The notes below the pieces were generated by a model, which did no database searches, was not told where the DNA came from, and saw nothing but the letters and a program-made list of their open reading frames with translations. A program made the translations under genes and the position numbers. 64,000 bases of DNA. Origin: Geothrix sp. GTDB taxonomy: Bacteria; Acidobacteriota; Holophagae; Holophagales; Holophagaceae. Within the stretch, counting starts at the first letter, position 1, and every line of letters starts with the position of its first letter. The stretch is taken from NCBI RefSeq assembly GCF_030219325.1, contig NZ_CP126625.1, positions 2,840,857 to 2,904,856 of the forward strand, given 5' to 3'. Shown here piece after piece: positions 31,888-38,988 of the stretch.

Positions 31888-32601
31888 TCAAGCGGGGGGA
31901 TACATGTTCCAGGGCCAGACGAGGGACCAGCCTGGGCCGCGGAAGAAGGTGCCGATGAGGGTCAGGACCGTGGCCACCAGCACGAACCAGGTCATGATCC
32001 ATTCCGGCAGCGTCACCTGAGTGAGGAAGCGGCGGAACGGCTGCCCCTTCCCTTCGCCCCGGGCAACGAACATCGCGGCCGCCACCATCAGGGTGGGGAC
32101 GACGATGGCCCAGCACTGGAAGGCCGCGAAGAGCACCGTCAGGGCCACGGTCACCGCGGCGATCCCGTTGCGCAGCTTCGCCCGGTCGCCGGACCAGAGG
32201 GGGCCCGCCACCAGGTTGATGCGCGCATAGGGGATCACCACCAGCGCCACCACCACCAGCCCCGGAATCACCACCCCCGCCACCACGGGCGGGAAGTAGT
32301 GCAGCAGCTCCTGGAGGCCCAGGAAGTACCAGGGGGCCTTCGAGGGATTGGGGGTCTCCAGCGGATTCGCCAGGCCCTCCAGGGGGGCGTTGAACAGCAG
32401 GGCGATCACCGCCAGGCCGATGACCACCACCTGGAACATGATCACCTCGCGGATGATCAGGTGCGGGAAGGTCATGACGAACTTCTCTTCGCGGCGACGG
32501 ATGGTGGGCCGGGTGTCCGGCCGGACCATGGCCACCCGCTTGGGGACCACCATGGGGTCGTTGCTCTCCACCGGCACGAACGGCTGCGGGATCTGGCTCA
32601 T
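31888..32601 (-). CDS. Cytochrome b C-terminal (subunit IV-like) protein of bc complex
   Basis: A 237-residue protein corresponding to the C-terminal half of cytochrome b (subunit IV of b6f). The quinol-site helix is at residues 85-100 with [16 protein letters not shown] in place of the PEWY motif, so the Glu at that position is absent. It has four or five membrane helices, at least one more than plain subunit IV, and a C-terminal helix ending WPWNMYPP. Together with the cytochrome b6-like protein it forms the quinol oxidation site. Its start overlaps the cyt b stop by 4 bp. Confidence 0.9.
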   Translation of the reverse strand: MSQIPQPFVPVESNDPMVVPKRVAMVRPDTRPTIRRREEKFVMTFPHLIIREVIMFQVVVIGLAVIALLFNAPLEGLANPLETPNPSKAPWYFLGLQELLHYFPPVVAGVVIPGLVVVALVVIPYARINLVAGPLWSGDRAKLRNGIAAVTVALTVLFAAFQCWAIVVPTLMVAAAMFVARGEGKGQPFRRFLTQVTLPEWIMTWFVLVATVLTLIGTFFRGPGWSLVWPWNMYPPA

Positions 32602-33362
32602 GGTTCCACCTCGTCGCTGGCATCCTTCTCGGGTGGCCCCTGGACGCCGCCATCCTTCCGGATGCGCCAGATGTGCACGGACAGGAAGAGCAGCAGCACC
32701 GTCGGCAGCACCACGCAGTGCAGCACGTAGAACCTCAGCAGCGCGTTCTCCGACACGATGTTGCCACCCAGCATCAGGAAGCGCAGCGGCTTGCCGACCA
32801 GGGGGGCCTCCTTGGCCATGTTGGTGCCCACCGAGACGCCCCAGAAGGCCAGCTGGTCCCAGGGCAGCAGGTAGCCGGTGTAGGACAGCAGCAGGGTGAC
32901 CAGCAGCAGGATGACGCCCACCACCCAGTTGAACTGGCGGGGCGGCTTGTAGGCCCGGTGGTAGAACACCCTGAGCATGTGCAGCAGGGCGCCGAACACC
33001 ATCAGGTGGGCGGCCCAGCGGTGCATGTTCCGGTAGAACACGCCGTTGTCCACCACGAACATCAGCTCCTTCATGTCGCGGTAGGCCTGCGGCACCGAGG
33101 GGTGGTAGTAGAACATCAGGAAGATGCCCGTGACGATGAGCACGAAGCTGGCGACCAGCGTGATGCCGCCCAGCCAGTAGGTGTGCGAGAACTTGAGCGT
33201 CTTCTCCCGGACCTTCACCGGGTGGACGTGGAGGAACAGGTTCTCGAAGACGACGAGCGACCGGTTGCGGTTCGTGTTGGCGACGCCGTGGCGGATGATC
33301 GATCGGTACACCGCGGAGTTGCGGATCAGGGCCCCAAGGGCGGACAGCTGGAATGAGCTCAT
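32598..33362 (-). CDS. Cytochrome b (b6-like, N-terminal) subunit of bc complex
   Basis: A 254-residue four-helix cytochrome b half. Heme-b ligand pairs are His114/His128 and His215/His230; the 15-residue spacing of the second pair is the b6-like form. The segment [10 protein letters not shown] has Trp63 where plastid-type b6 has the Cys that binds heme ci, so that heme is probably absent. Split cytochrome b plus subunit IV is normal in b6f-like and many menaquinol complexes. It overlaps the Rieske gene and the subunit IV gene by 4 bp each. Confidence 0.94.
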   Translation of the reverse strand: MSSFQLSALGALIRNSAVYRSIIRHGVANTNRNRSLVVFENLFLHVHPVKVREKTLKFSHTYWLGGITLVASFVLIVTGIFLMFYYHPSVPQAYRDMKELMFVVDNGVFYRNMHRWAAHLMVFGALLHMLRVFYHRAYKPPRQFNWVVGVILLLVTLLLSYTGYLLPWDQLAFWGVSVGTNMAKEAPLVGKPLRFLMLGGNIVSENALLRFYVLHCVVLPTVLLLFLSVHIWRIRKDGGVQGPPEKDASDEVEP

Positions 33363-33853
33363 ACCTTCAGCGCCTTTCCGTGCGGAATGACCACACTGGT
33401 GTCCACGGTCAGGTTCCCCGCCGCATCCGCCTTCACCTCGAGCCAGGGCAGCGGGTGGGGCGCGGGGCCGTGCGTCACGTTGCCTTCCAGGTCGAACTTG
33501 CTGCCGTGGCAGGGGCAGGCGATGCCGCCTTCCCCCGACACGGGGCGGGTGATGCAGCCCAGGTGCGTGCAGACCGCGGACATGGCGAAGACCCCGGCGG
33601 CGCCGCCCACGATGTAGACCTTCTGCTCCTGGTTGAAGCGGACCGTGCCCTCGGGGAAGTCGGCGACGTTGCCGGCGCGGAAGCTGGTCGGGGGCTCGAA
33701 GAGCACCTTGGGCTCCAGGTAGTCGGCCACCGTGAGCGCGGCGCCCAGGCCGGTCATGACACAGGCGCCGAGCCCCACCTTGGTGAGGAACTGGCGCCGG
33801 GTCTCCTCGCCGGGGGTGAGTTCCGGCAGGCTGTCTGCGGTCTCGTCAAGCAC
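33359..33853 (-). CDS. Rieske [2Fe-2S] protein of bc complex
   Basis: A 164-residue protein with the cluster motifs CTHLGC and CPCHGSKF, and a twin-arginine membrane anchor ([19 protein letters not shown]). It takes the first electron from quinol and passes it to the cytochrome c subunit. The start shown is a GTG at 33853 with AAGGAG seven bases upstream, overlapping the previous stop by 8 bp; an upstream TTG at 33874 is less likely. It begins the core bc genes of the operon. Confidence 0.94.
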   Translation of the reverse strand: MLDETADSLPELTPGEETRRQFLTKVGLGACVMTGLGAALTVADYLEPKVLFEPPTSFRAGNVADFPEGTVRFNQEQKVYIVGGAAGVFAMSAVCTHLGCITRPVSGEGGIACPCHGSKFDLEGNVTHGPAPHPLPWLEVKADAAGNLTVDTSVVIPHGKALKV

Positions 33854-35675
33854 AGGGATGCTCCTTGGTCTCAAAGCTCTGCATGGTGATCGTCCCCACC
33901 GGGCACCTCAGGGCGCAGAGCCCGCAGCGGATGCAGGCCTCCTCGTCCTTGAGGAAGACGGAACCCCGCAGCTCCGCCTTGCTCAGGAGGGGCACCAGCT
34001 CCTCCGCCGAGGCGGGCACGTCCACGAACCGGATCGAGGGCAGGATCTCGATGCAGTCCTCGGGGCAGACGTCCTGGCAGCCGCCGCAGAGGATGCACTC
34101 GGTGCCCTCCTCCGCGCTCTGGGTGAAGATCGTGTTGGTCCAGCAGTGGAGGCAGCGCGCGCCTTCCAGGCGGGCGGCCTTCTCGTCGTAGCACTCCTCG
34201 ACCTCGGCGAAGCCCACCCGGCGCAGCGTCGGCCGCATGGGCGGCTTCTGCCGCGGAATGCCCTCGAAGTCCCAGACGCGTTCGTAGCGGTCCTCGATCT
34301 CGATCTCGACCGTGAGCTCGGCTTCGGGACGGGGCTCGCCCCGCAGGAACTCGTCGATGGAGCGGGCGGCCTTCTTGCCGTCGGCGATGGCGCTGATGGC
34401 GATGCGGGGGCCGAAGGCGGCGTCGCCTCCCGTGTAGACGCCGGGGGCGCTGGTGGCGAGCGTATCCGGGTCGATGAGGATCCGCCCCTGGCGGGTCTCC
34501 ACGTTGTCCTCGGGACTCAGGAAGGAGAAATCGCCGGTCTGGCCGATGGCCACGATGACCGTGTCGGCCTCGAGGACCGTTTCCGAGCCCTCGATGAACT
34601 GCGGGGCGAAGCGGCCGTTCTCGTCGAAGACCCGCGACACCGCCGTGAACTCGACGCCCGTGGCCGAGCCATCCTTGCCGAGGATCTGCTTGGGCCCCAT
34701 CCGATGGCAGAACTTGATGCCCTCGTGCAGGGCCTCCTCGACTTCCTCCAGGGCCGCCGGCATCTCCGCTTCCGACTCGAGGCAGCAGACGGTGACCTCG
34801 CGGCCCCCGAAGCGGATGGCGCTGCGGGCCACGTCCAGGGCCTGCACGATGGAGAGGCCGCGCTCCGTGTTGCCCTGTTCCCCGCCGCGGGCGGCGGTGC
34901 GGGCCACGTCCAGGGCCACGTTGCCGCCGCCGATGACGACGACGCGCTTGCCCATCTCGACCTTGTAGCCCAGGTTCAGGTTCAGCAGGTAGTCGATGCC
35001 CCGCAGCACCCCGTCCAGCTCGATGCCGGGGATGCCCAGGGTGCGGCTCTGCATGGCGCCCACACCCAGGAAAATGGACTTGTAGCCCTTGGCCCGCAGA
35101 TCCGAGAGGGTGAAGTCCCGGCCCAGGCGCTGGTTGCAGTGCAGCTCCACGCCGAGGGACAGGATGGCGTTCACTTCGAGCTGGATGAGGGCCCGGGGCA
35201 GCCGGTACTCGGGCACGCCCAGGCGCAGCATGCCCCCGGCCACGGGGGCCGATTCGAAGATCGTGACGGGGTAGCCCAGCAGGGCCAGGTCGTGGGCGCA
35301 GGCCAGGCCCGCCGGGCCCGAGCCGATGACGGCCACCTTCTCCGCGTAGCGGTCCTTGCGGTGCCCGTAGATCTCGGAGAGCACCGAGAAGTCCATCATG
35401 CTTTCGACGCCGAACTTCTCGGTGACGAAGCGCTTCAGGGCGCGGATGGACACGGGCGAGTCGATCTCCCCCCGGCGGCAGGCTGGTTCGCAGGGGGCCG
35501 CGCAGATCCGCCCGCAGATGGAGGCGAGCGGATTGGGGCGGCGGGCCACGGCGTAGGCCTCCCGGAACCTCCCCTGGGCGATGAGCGTCACGTACTTGCC
35601 GGATTCCGTATGGACCGGGCACGCCCACTTGCAGGGGAAGTTCCGTTCAAGCCATTCCTGGCTGACCTCTTCCAT
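33846..35675 (-). CDS. GltD-like FAD/NAD(P) oxidoreductase fused to 2x[4Fe-4S] ferredoxin domain
   Basis: A 609-residue cytoplasmic flavoprotein. The N-terminal cysteines (CKWACPVHT, ICGRICAAPCEPACRRG) bind Fe-S clusters as in the glutamate synthase small subunit. The FAD loop is VIGSGPAGLACAHDL (about 116) and the NAD(P) loop VIGGGNVALDVARTA (about 250). A C-terminal ferredoxin domain has CILCGGCQDVCPEDC and CIRCGLCALRCP. No glutamate synthase large subunit is near. Placed inside the bc operon with an 8-bp overlap to the Rieske gene, it probably links NAD(P)H or ferredoxin to the quinone pool or the complex. Confidence 0.9.
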   Translation of the reverse strand: MEEVSQEWLERNFPCKWACPVHTESGKYVTLIAQGRFREAYAVARRPNPLASICGRICAAPCEPACRRGEIDSPVSIRALKRFVTEKFGVESMMDFSVLSEIYGHRKDRYAEKVAVIGSGPAGLACAHDLALLGYPVTIFESAPVAGGMLRLGVPEYRLPRALIQLEVNAILSLGVELHCNQRLGRDFTLSDLRAKGYKSIFLGVGAMQSRTLGIPGIELDGVLRGIDYLLNLNLGYKVEMGKRVVVIGGGNVALDVARTAARGGEQGNTERGLSIVQALDVARSAIRFGGREVTVCCLESEAEMPAALEEVEEALHEGIKFCHRMGPKQILGKDGSATGVEFTAVSRVFDENGRFAPQFIEGSETVLEADTVIVAIGQTGDFSFLSPEDNVETRQGRILIDPDTLATSAPGVYTGGDAAFGPRIAISAIADGKKAARSIDEFLRGEPRPEAELTVEIEIEDRYERVWDFEGIPRQKPPMRPTLRRVGFAEVEECYDEKAARLEGARCLHCWTNTIFTQSAEEGTECILCGGCQDVCPEDCIEILPSIRFVDVPASAEELVPLLSKAELRGSVFLKDEEACIRCGLCALRCPVGTITMQSFETKEHPCA

Positions 35676-35679
35676 GGGA

Positions 35680-36261
35680 CTACTTCGCGATCTCGAAGGC
35701 GGCCGCGGTGGCGCCGGCGACGGTGACGGCCTTCTGGGAGGGCTTGCACTTGGGGTGCCACACCTTCACGGTGTAGGCGCCATCGGGGACGTTCGGGATG
35801 GTGAAGCTCCCGTCCGCCTTGGTGACGGCGAAGTAGGGCGTGGGGCTCGTCACGACGAAGCCCTCCATCTCGGGGTGGACCTTGCACAGCAGCGTGGCGG
35901 CGCACTCCTTCTTGAAGGTGTAGCTCTTCGACTGGCCCTGGGGCCAGGTGCCCAGGTTGAACTTGTCGCAGCAGGCGTCCGGGGAGAAGACGTTGTGCAG
36001 CACCGCGTCGGAGTTCAGGTAGTCCACCGTGGTCCCGGCGAGGACGGCCATCACGTGGGGGATGAAGACCAGGTTCTTCTGGTCCATCTTGGCGTGGGCC
36101 GCGGGGGCCGCGAAGGTCTTGCCCGGGATGGCGGCCACGTAGACGACCGCGTCCGCGCTGTCGCGCACGCCCTTGCAGGTGACCTTGCCGTGGATGTCGC
36201 CGGCCTGGGCGCAGAGGGCCGCGCCGAGGCCGAGGGCCGTGAGGAGGAGGGTTTTCGACAT
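35680..36261 (-). CDS. Cupredoxin-like exported protein with carboxypeptidase-regulatory domain
   Basis: A 193-residue exported protein. The first half resembles plastocyanin-like domains, with candidate copper ligands His in DAVLHNVFSPDACC and Cys/His/Met in LLCKVHPEMEGFV. The second half is a CarboxypepD_reg-like beta domain (VTKADGSFTIPNVPDGAYTVKVWHPK). It may be a soluble or surface electron acceptor for the bc complex. It lies 4 bp before the FAD gene and 23 bp after the porin-cytochrome gene. Confidence 0.82.
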   Translation of the reverse strand: MSKTLLLTALGLGAALCAQAGDIHGKVTCKGVRDSADAVVYVAAIPGKTFAAPAAHAKMDQKNLVFIPHVMAVLAGTTVDYLNSDAVLHNVFSPDACCDKFNLGTWPQGQSKSYTFKKECAATLLCKVHPEMEGFVVTSPTPYFAVTKADGSFTIPNVPDGAYTVKVWHPKCKPSQKAVTVAGATAAAFEIAK

Positions 36262-36284
36262 GGTCGAGCTCCTTGGGAAACGGG

Positions 36285-37763
36285 TTAGAAGGCCGCCCGG
36301 ATGACGGTGTTGATGGACTTGTTGGTGCCGACGCCGGCCTGCTCCGACTTGTTGTACTCGAGCATGAACTTCAGGTTGGCCGCGGCCAGGTAGGTGAAGT
36401 TGTAGTTCGAGACCTTGACCGGCTGCACGGTGGTGTCACCGGGCGTGAGCTTCTCGTAGCGGGCCGAGAGGTGGAAGGGCGGCGCGAGCACGTAGTCGGC
36501 CTGGACGAAGTAGGCCTTGTAGGTGCGGTCGTCCGTGGCGTACAGGGTCAGGCCGTCGGCACTGCGCGTTTCCAGGGTGTCCTTGCCGCTCAGGTAGACG
36601 CCGAACACGTTGAGGTCCGAGTAGGTCCAGGAGGCGAAGAGGCCGGTCCGGGTGTAGCTCGTGTCCTGCATGTGGTACGGGTTGTCGCTGGGATCCAGGA
36701 TCGGCCCGTTGGCATCCGTCGCGATGAAATCGATGTTGGTGCCGTTGCCCTTGAGGGCAAGCACGCCGATGCGGAACGACTTCTCGCGCCAGTTCTCGGG
36801 GGGCATCTGCACGCCCTCGGTGTCGCCATCCAGGCCCATGCCGCCGAACTTGTAGTCGAGGCGCAGGTAGATGTCCTTGTGGTTGTTGGCGCCGAAGTTG
36901 CCGGGCGTGCCCTGGGTGCTGCCGTCCCCGGTGTTCGTGGCCACGCCGCTGCCGGGGCCGATCTTGTTGGAGAAGCCGAAGGTGTAGAAGAAGCGGTGAT
37001 TCAATACGCCATAGACCTCGATGCCGCGCACCCGGGCCGGGAGGGAGACGATGCCGGCGCCATCGGTGATGACCCCCGTGCCGCCCTTGAAGCCCACGGG
37101 ATTGTAGTTGAACAGCGAGTCCACGCCGTTGTCGGTCATGAGCCACATTTCCTGGAACCCGGCGTAGAGGTTCGGCGCGAACTTGCCCATCCGGACGTTG
37201 AAGGCGTGCTCAGGTCCGAAGAGGCTTTCGAAGCCCAGGCGGGCATGCTCGATCTCGGTCCCAGAGCCGCCATCCGGCCCTTCCGCGTGGGTCAGCTCGG
37301 CCATGAAGCTCATGTGCTCGCCCAGGGTGCCCGCGGCGAAGAGGTTCACTTCCTGGGGGAACTGGAAATCGTTGTGGACGATGGTCTTCCCCCCGCTGGC
37401 GTCGGTGCTGGAGGTGTAGACATTCGCCATCTTCACGTTCACGGCCACGGGTGCGTTGCCGGGAAGTTCATTGGGCCACACGGCATCGGGCCACACGCGC
37501 TTGTAGGCCTCCGAGCCCAGCGACACGGGCTTCTGCTTGATCAGGTCCTCGGTCTCCTTCGGCATGCGGTAGCCGTTCAGGCGGAACGCCTCGCCGAAGG
37601 GATTCAGCTTGGGGTAGACCGAGTGGCAGGTCACGCAGGAGGTCTGGTACTTCCGCGCGAAGATGGGGAAGGCGCTGGCAGGCGCGGCCAGGCCCAGGAA
37701 GAGGGCGAGCAGGAGGAGGCCGTGGAGGAGGGACCTCAGCCTCGGGGGCGTGGATGGGTTCAT
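36285..37763 (-). CDS. Outer-membrane porin-like protein with N-terminal heme c
   Basis: A 492-residue protein with a signal peptide, a single heme motif in TSCVTCHSVYPKLNPFGEAFRLNGYRMP just after it (residues 41-68), and then a long beta-barrel-like body of alternating aromatic strands ending in NTVIRAAF, a C-terminal Phe as in outer-membrane proteins. Heme plus porin in one chain suggests electron passage across or along the outer membrane. GGAG precedes the ATG. It is the first gene of the operon and lies 111 bp downstream of the PAS-LuxR gene. Confidence 0.85.
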   Translation of the reverse strand: MNPSTPPRLRSLLHGLLLLALFLGLAAPASAFPIFARKYQTSCVTCHSVYPKLNPFGEAFRLNGYRMPKETEDLIKQKPVSLGSEAYKRVWPDAVWPNELPGNAPVAVNVKMANVYTSSTDASGGKTIVHNDFQFPQEVNLFAAGTLGEHMSFMAELTHAEGPDGGSGTEIEHARLGFESLFGPEHAFNVRMGKFAPNLYAGFQEMWLMTDNGVDSLFNYNPVGFKGGTGVITDGAGIVSLPARVRGIEVYGVLNHRFFYTFGFSNKIGPGSGVATNTGDGSTQGTPGNFGANNHKDIYLRLDYKFGGMGLDGDTEGVQMPPENWREKSFRIGVLALKGNGTNIDFIATDANGPILDPSDNPYHMQDTSYTRTGLFASWTYSDLNVFGVYLSGKDTLETRSADGLTLYATDDRTYKAYFVQADYVLAPPFHLSARYEKLTPGDTTVQPVKVSNYNFTYLAAANLKFMLEYNKSEQAGVGTNKSINTVIRAAF

Positions 37764-37798
37764 GGGTGTTCTCCAGGTTGGGGGGTGGACCTGGAGAA

Positions 37799-37814
37799 GG
37801 TTGTTCCCACAACC
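37799..37814 (-). promoter_or_regulatory. Inverted repeat in the leader of the bc operon
   Basis: GGTTGT and ACAACC flank a 4-base centre, about 36 bp upstream of the first start codon. A second weaker pair (CCAGGT/ACCTGG) lies between it and the ribosome binding site. It could be an operator for the adjacent LuxR-type regulator or an RNA hairpin. Confidence 0.35.
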
Positions 37815-37874
37815 AGGCAATCACTACCCGGCAAACACACCAATCTGTCTGCTCAATCCTCACCAGGTGCCCGG

Positions 37875-38549
37875 CTACACCAGGTGCTTCTGGAAGGCGA
37901 AGGCCACCGCCTCGGCCTTGGAGTGGACCTCCAGTTTGTCCAGGATGTTCTGCGTGTGGTTCCGCACCGTCAGGGTGGAGATGTGCAGCAGGGAGGCGAT
38001 CTCGGCCGAGGTCCGGCCCGCGGCCACCAGGCCCAGGATCTCCACCTCCCGCTGGGTGAGCTTCCGGGCCCGGACGTCCGGCGACTCCCGGGCGCTCAGC
38101 ACGGCGGCCCTCGGCGGGGTCTCGGGCTCCTCCCGGGCTGCCTGGGGCCGCAGCTCCCGGTCCGAGGGCTTCAGGATGTGCACCAGGTAGAAATGGTGGG
38201 GCGGAGGGGCCGTCAGCTGCAGGATGTTCACGTCCACGCAGAGCGGCGGCCCGGACCGGGGCCGCAGGCGCAGGTCGAAGTGGCGCACCACGTCCCCGCG
38301 CCCGGCCATGTCCACCAGCGGACAATGCTCGGAGCAGTAGCGGTTGCCCGAGCCGTCGCAGCCCCCCATGAGGGCCGAACAGGACATGCCGAGGGCCTCT
38401 TCCGGGCCATAGCCCAGCAGCCGCTCGGCGCTCCGGTTCCAGGCCACCAGCCGGTTGTGGCTGTCCGTCACGAAGACCGGGTCCGGAGACCCCTCCAGCA
38501 GGTCGAGGAAGGGGCGGACCTCCTCGGCGATCCGGTGGGCGAAGCTCAC
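37875..38549 (-). CDS. PAS-LuxR transcriptional regulator
   Basis: A 224-residue protein. The PAS domain is at about 5-125 (LLEGSPDPVFVTDSHNRLVAWNRSAERLLGYGPEEALG, residues 16-53) and contains a cysteine cluster CSALMGGC...RYCSEHCP that could bind a cluster or act as a thiol switch. The LuxR helix-turn-helix is at about 158-222 (LTQREVEILGLVAAG, STLTVRNHTQNILDKLEVHSK). There is no receiver domain, so it senses directly. The GTG at 38549 follows GGGGAG. It is immediately upstream of, and co-directional with, the bc operon and is the obvious candidate for its control. Confidence 0.85.
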   Translation of the reverse strand: MSFAHRIAEEVRPFLDLLEGSPDPVFVTDSHNRLVAWNRSAERLLGYGPEEALGMSCSALMGGCDGSGNRYCSEHCPLVDMAGRGDVVRHFDLRLRPRSGPPLCVDVNILQLTAPPPHHFYLVHILKPSDRELRPQAAREEPETPPRAAVLSARESPDVRARKLTQREVEILGLVAAGRTSAEIASLLHISTLTVRNHTQNILDKLEVHSKAEAVAFAFQKHLV

Positions 38550-38988
38550 GCCGGCTCCCCGAATCCCCGGGAGGGCGCTGGCTGGACGGAAAGCCCCTGG
38601 TGCATGCGCACCTCGTGGCAACGGATCTTGGAAAGGATGGGTGGACTCACGCCATCCTTCAACCTTTCGCGCCGTTGTCCTAACAGTTTTTGCCTCCTGG
38701 CCGGGTTTTCCCGGGGCCGGCCCCCCCCCTCGGTGGCTGCCGCCGAAAGATTCAGAATATTTAACTATCAGTGTTTTCAACTGGAATCGCCCGGGCAGCT
38801 CCCGATCCCCCCTTCCGGACGGGTCCAGGGGCTTGACAGGCCTCCGGCCCCAGGTTCCATCCTTAGGGGCCATCCAGGGCTGGCAGCGTTTTTCTGGCAG
38901 GCCTGTCACGGCGCCTTATGCCGCCCCCATGGTCGAGGCGAAATCGTGGTTCTGAGCAAGGCGGCGTAGCCCCCAAGGGAGATCTCTG
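38550..38988. other. Intergenic region between divergent regulator and topA
   Basis: No gene is supported. It must hold the promoters of the PAS-LuxR gene (leftward) and topA (rightward). A TTGACA lies at 38833-38838 on the plus strand but without a convincing -10. A 9-base C run occurs near 38720, and an AT-rich patch lies at about 38750-38780. Confidence 0.5.

Noticed and set aside
33353-35726. Long plus-strand frames over the Rieske and FAD genes
   Set aside because: They are antisense shadows; the minus strand carries full cofactor motifs and operon overlaps.
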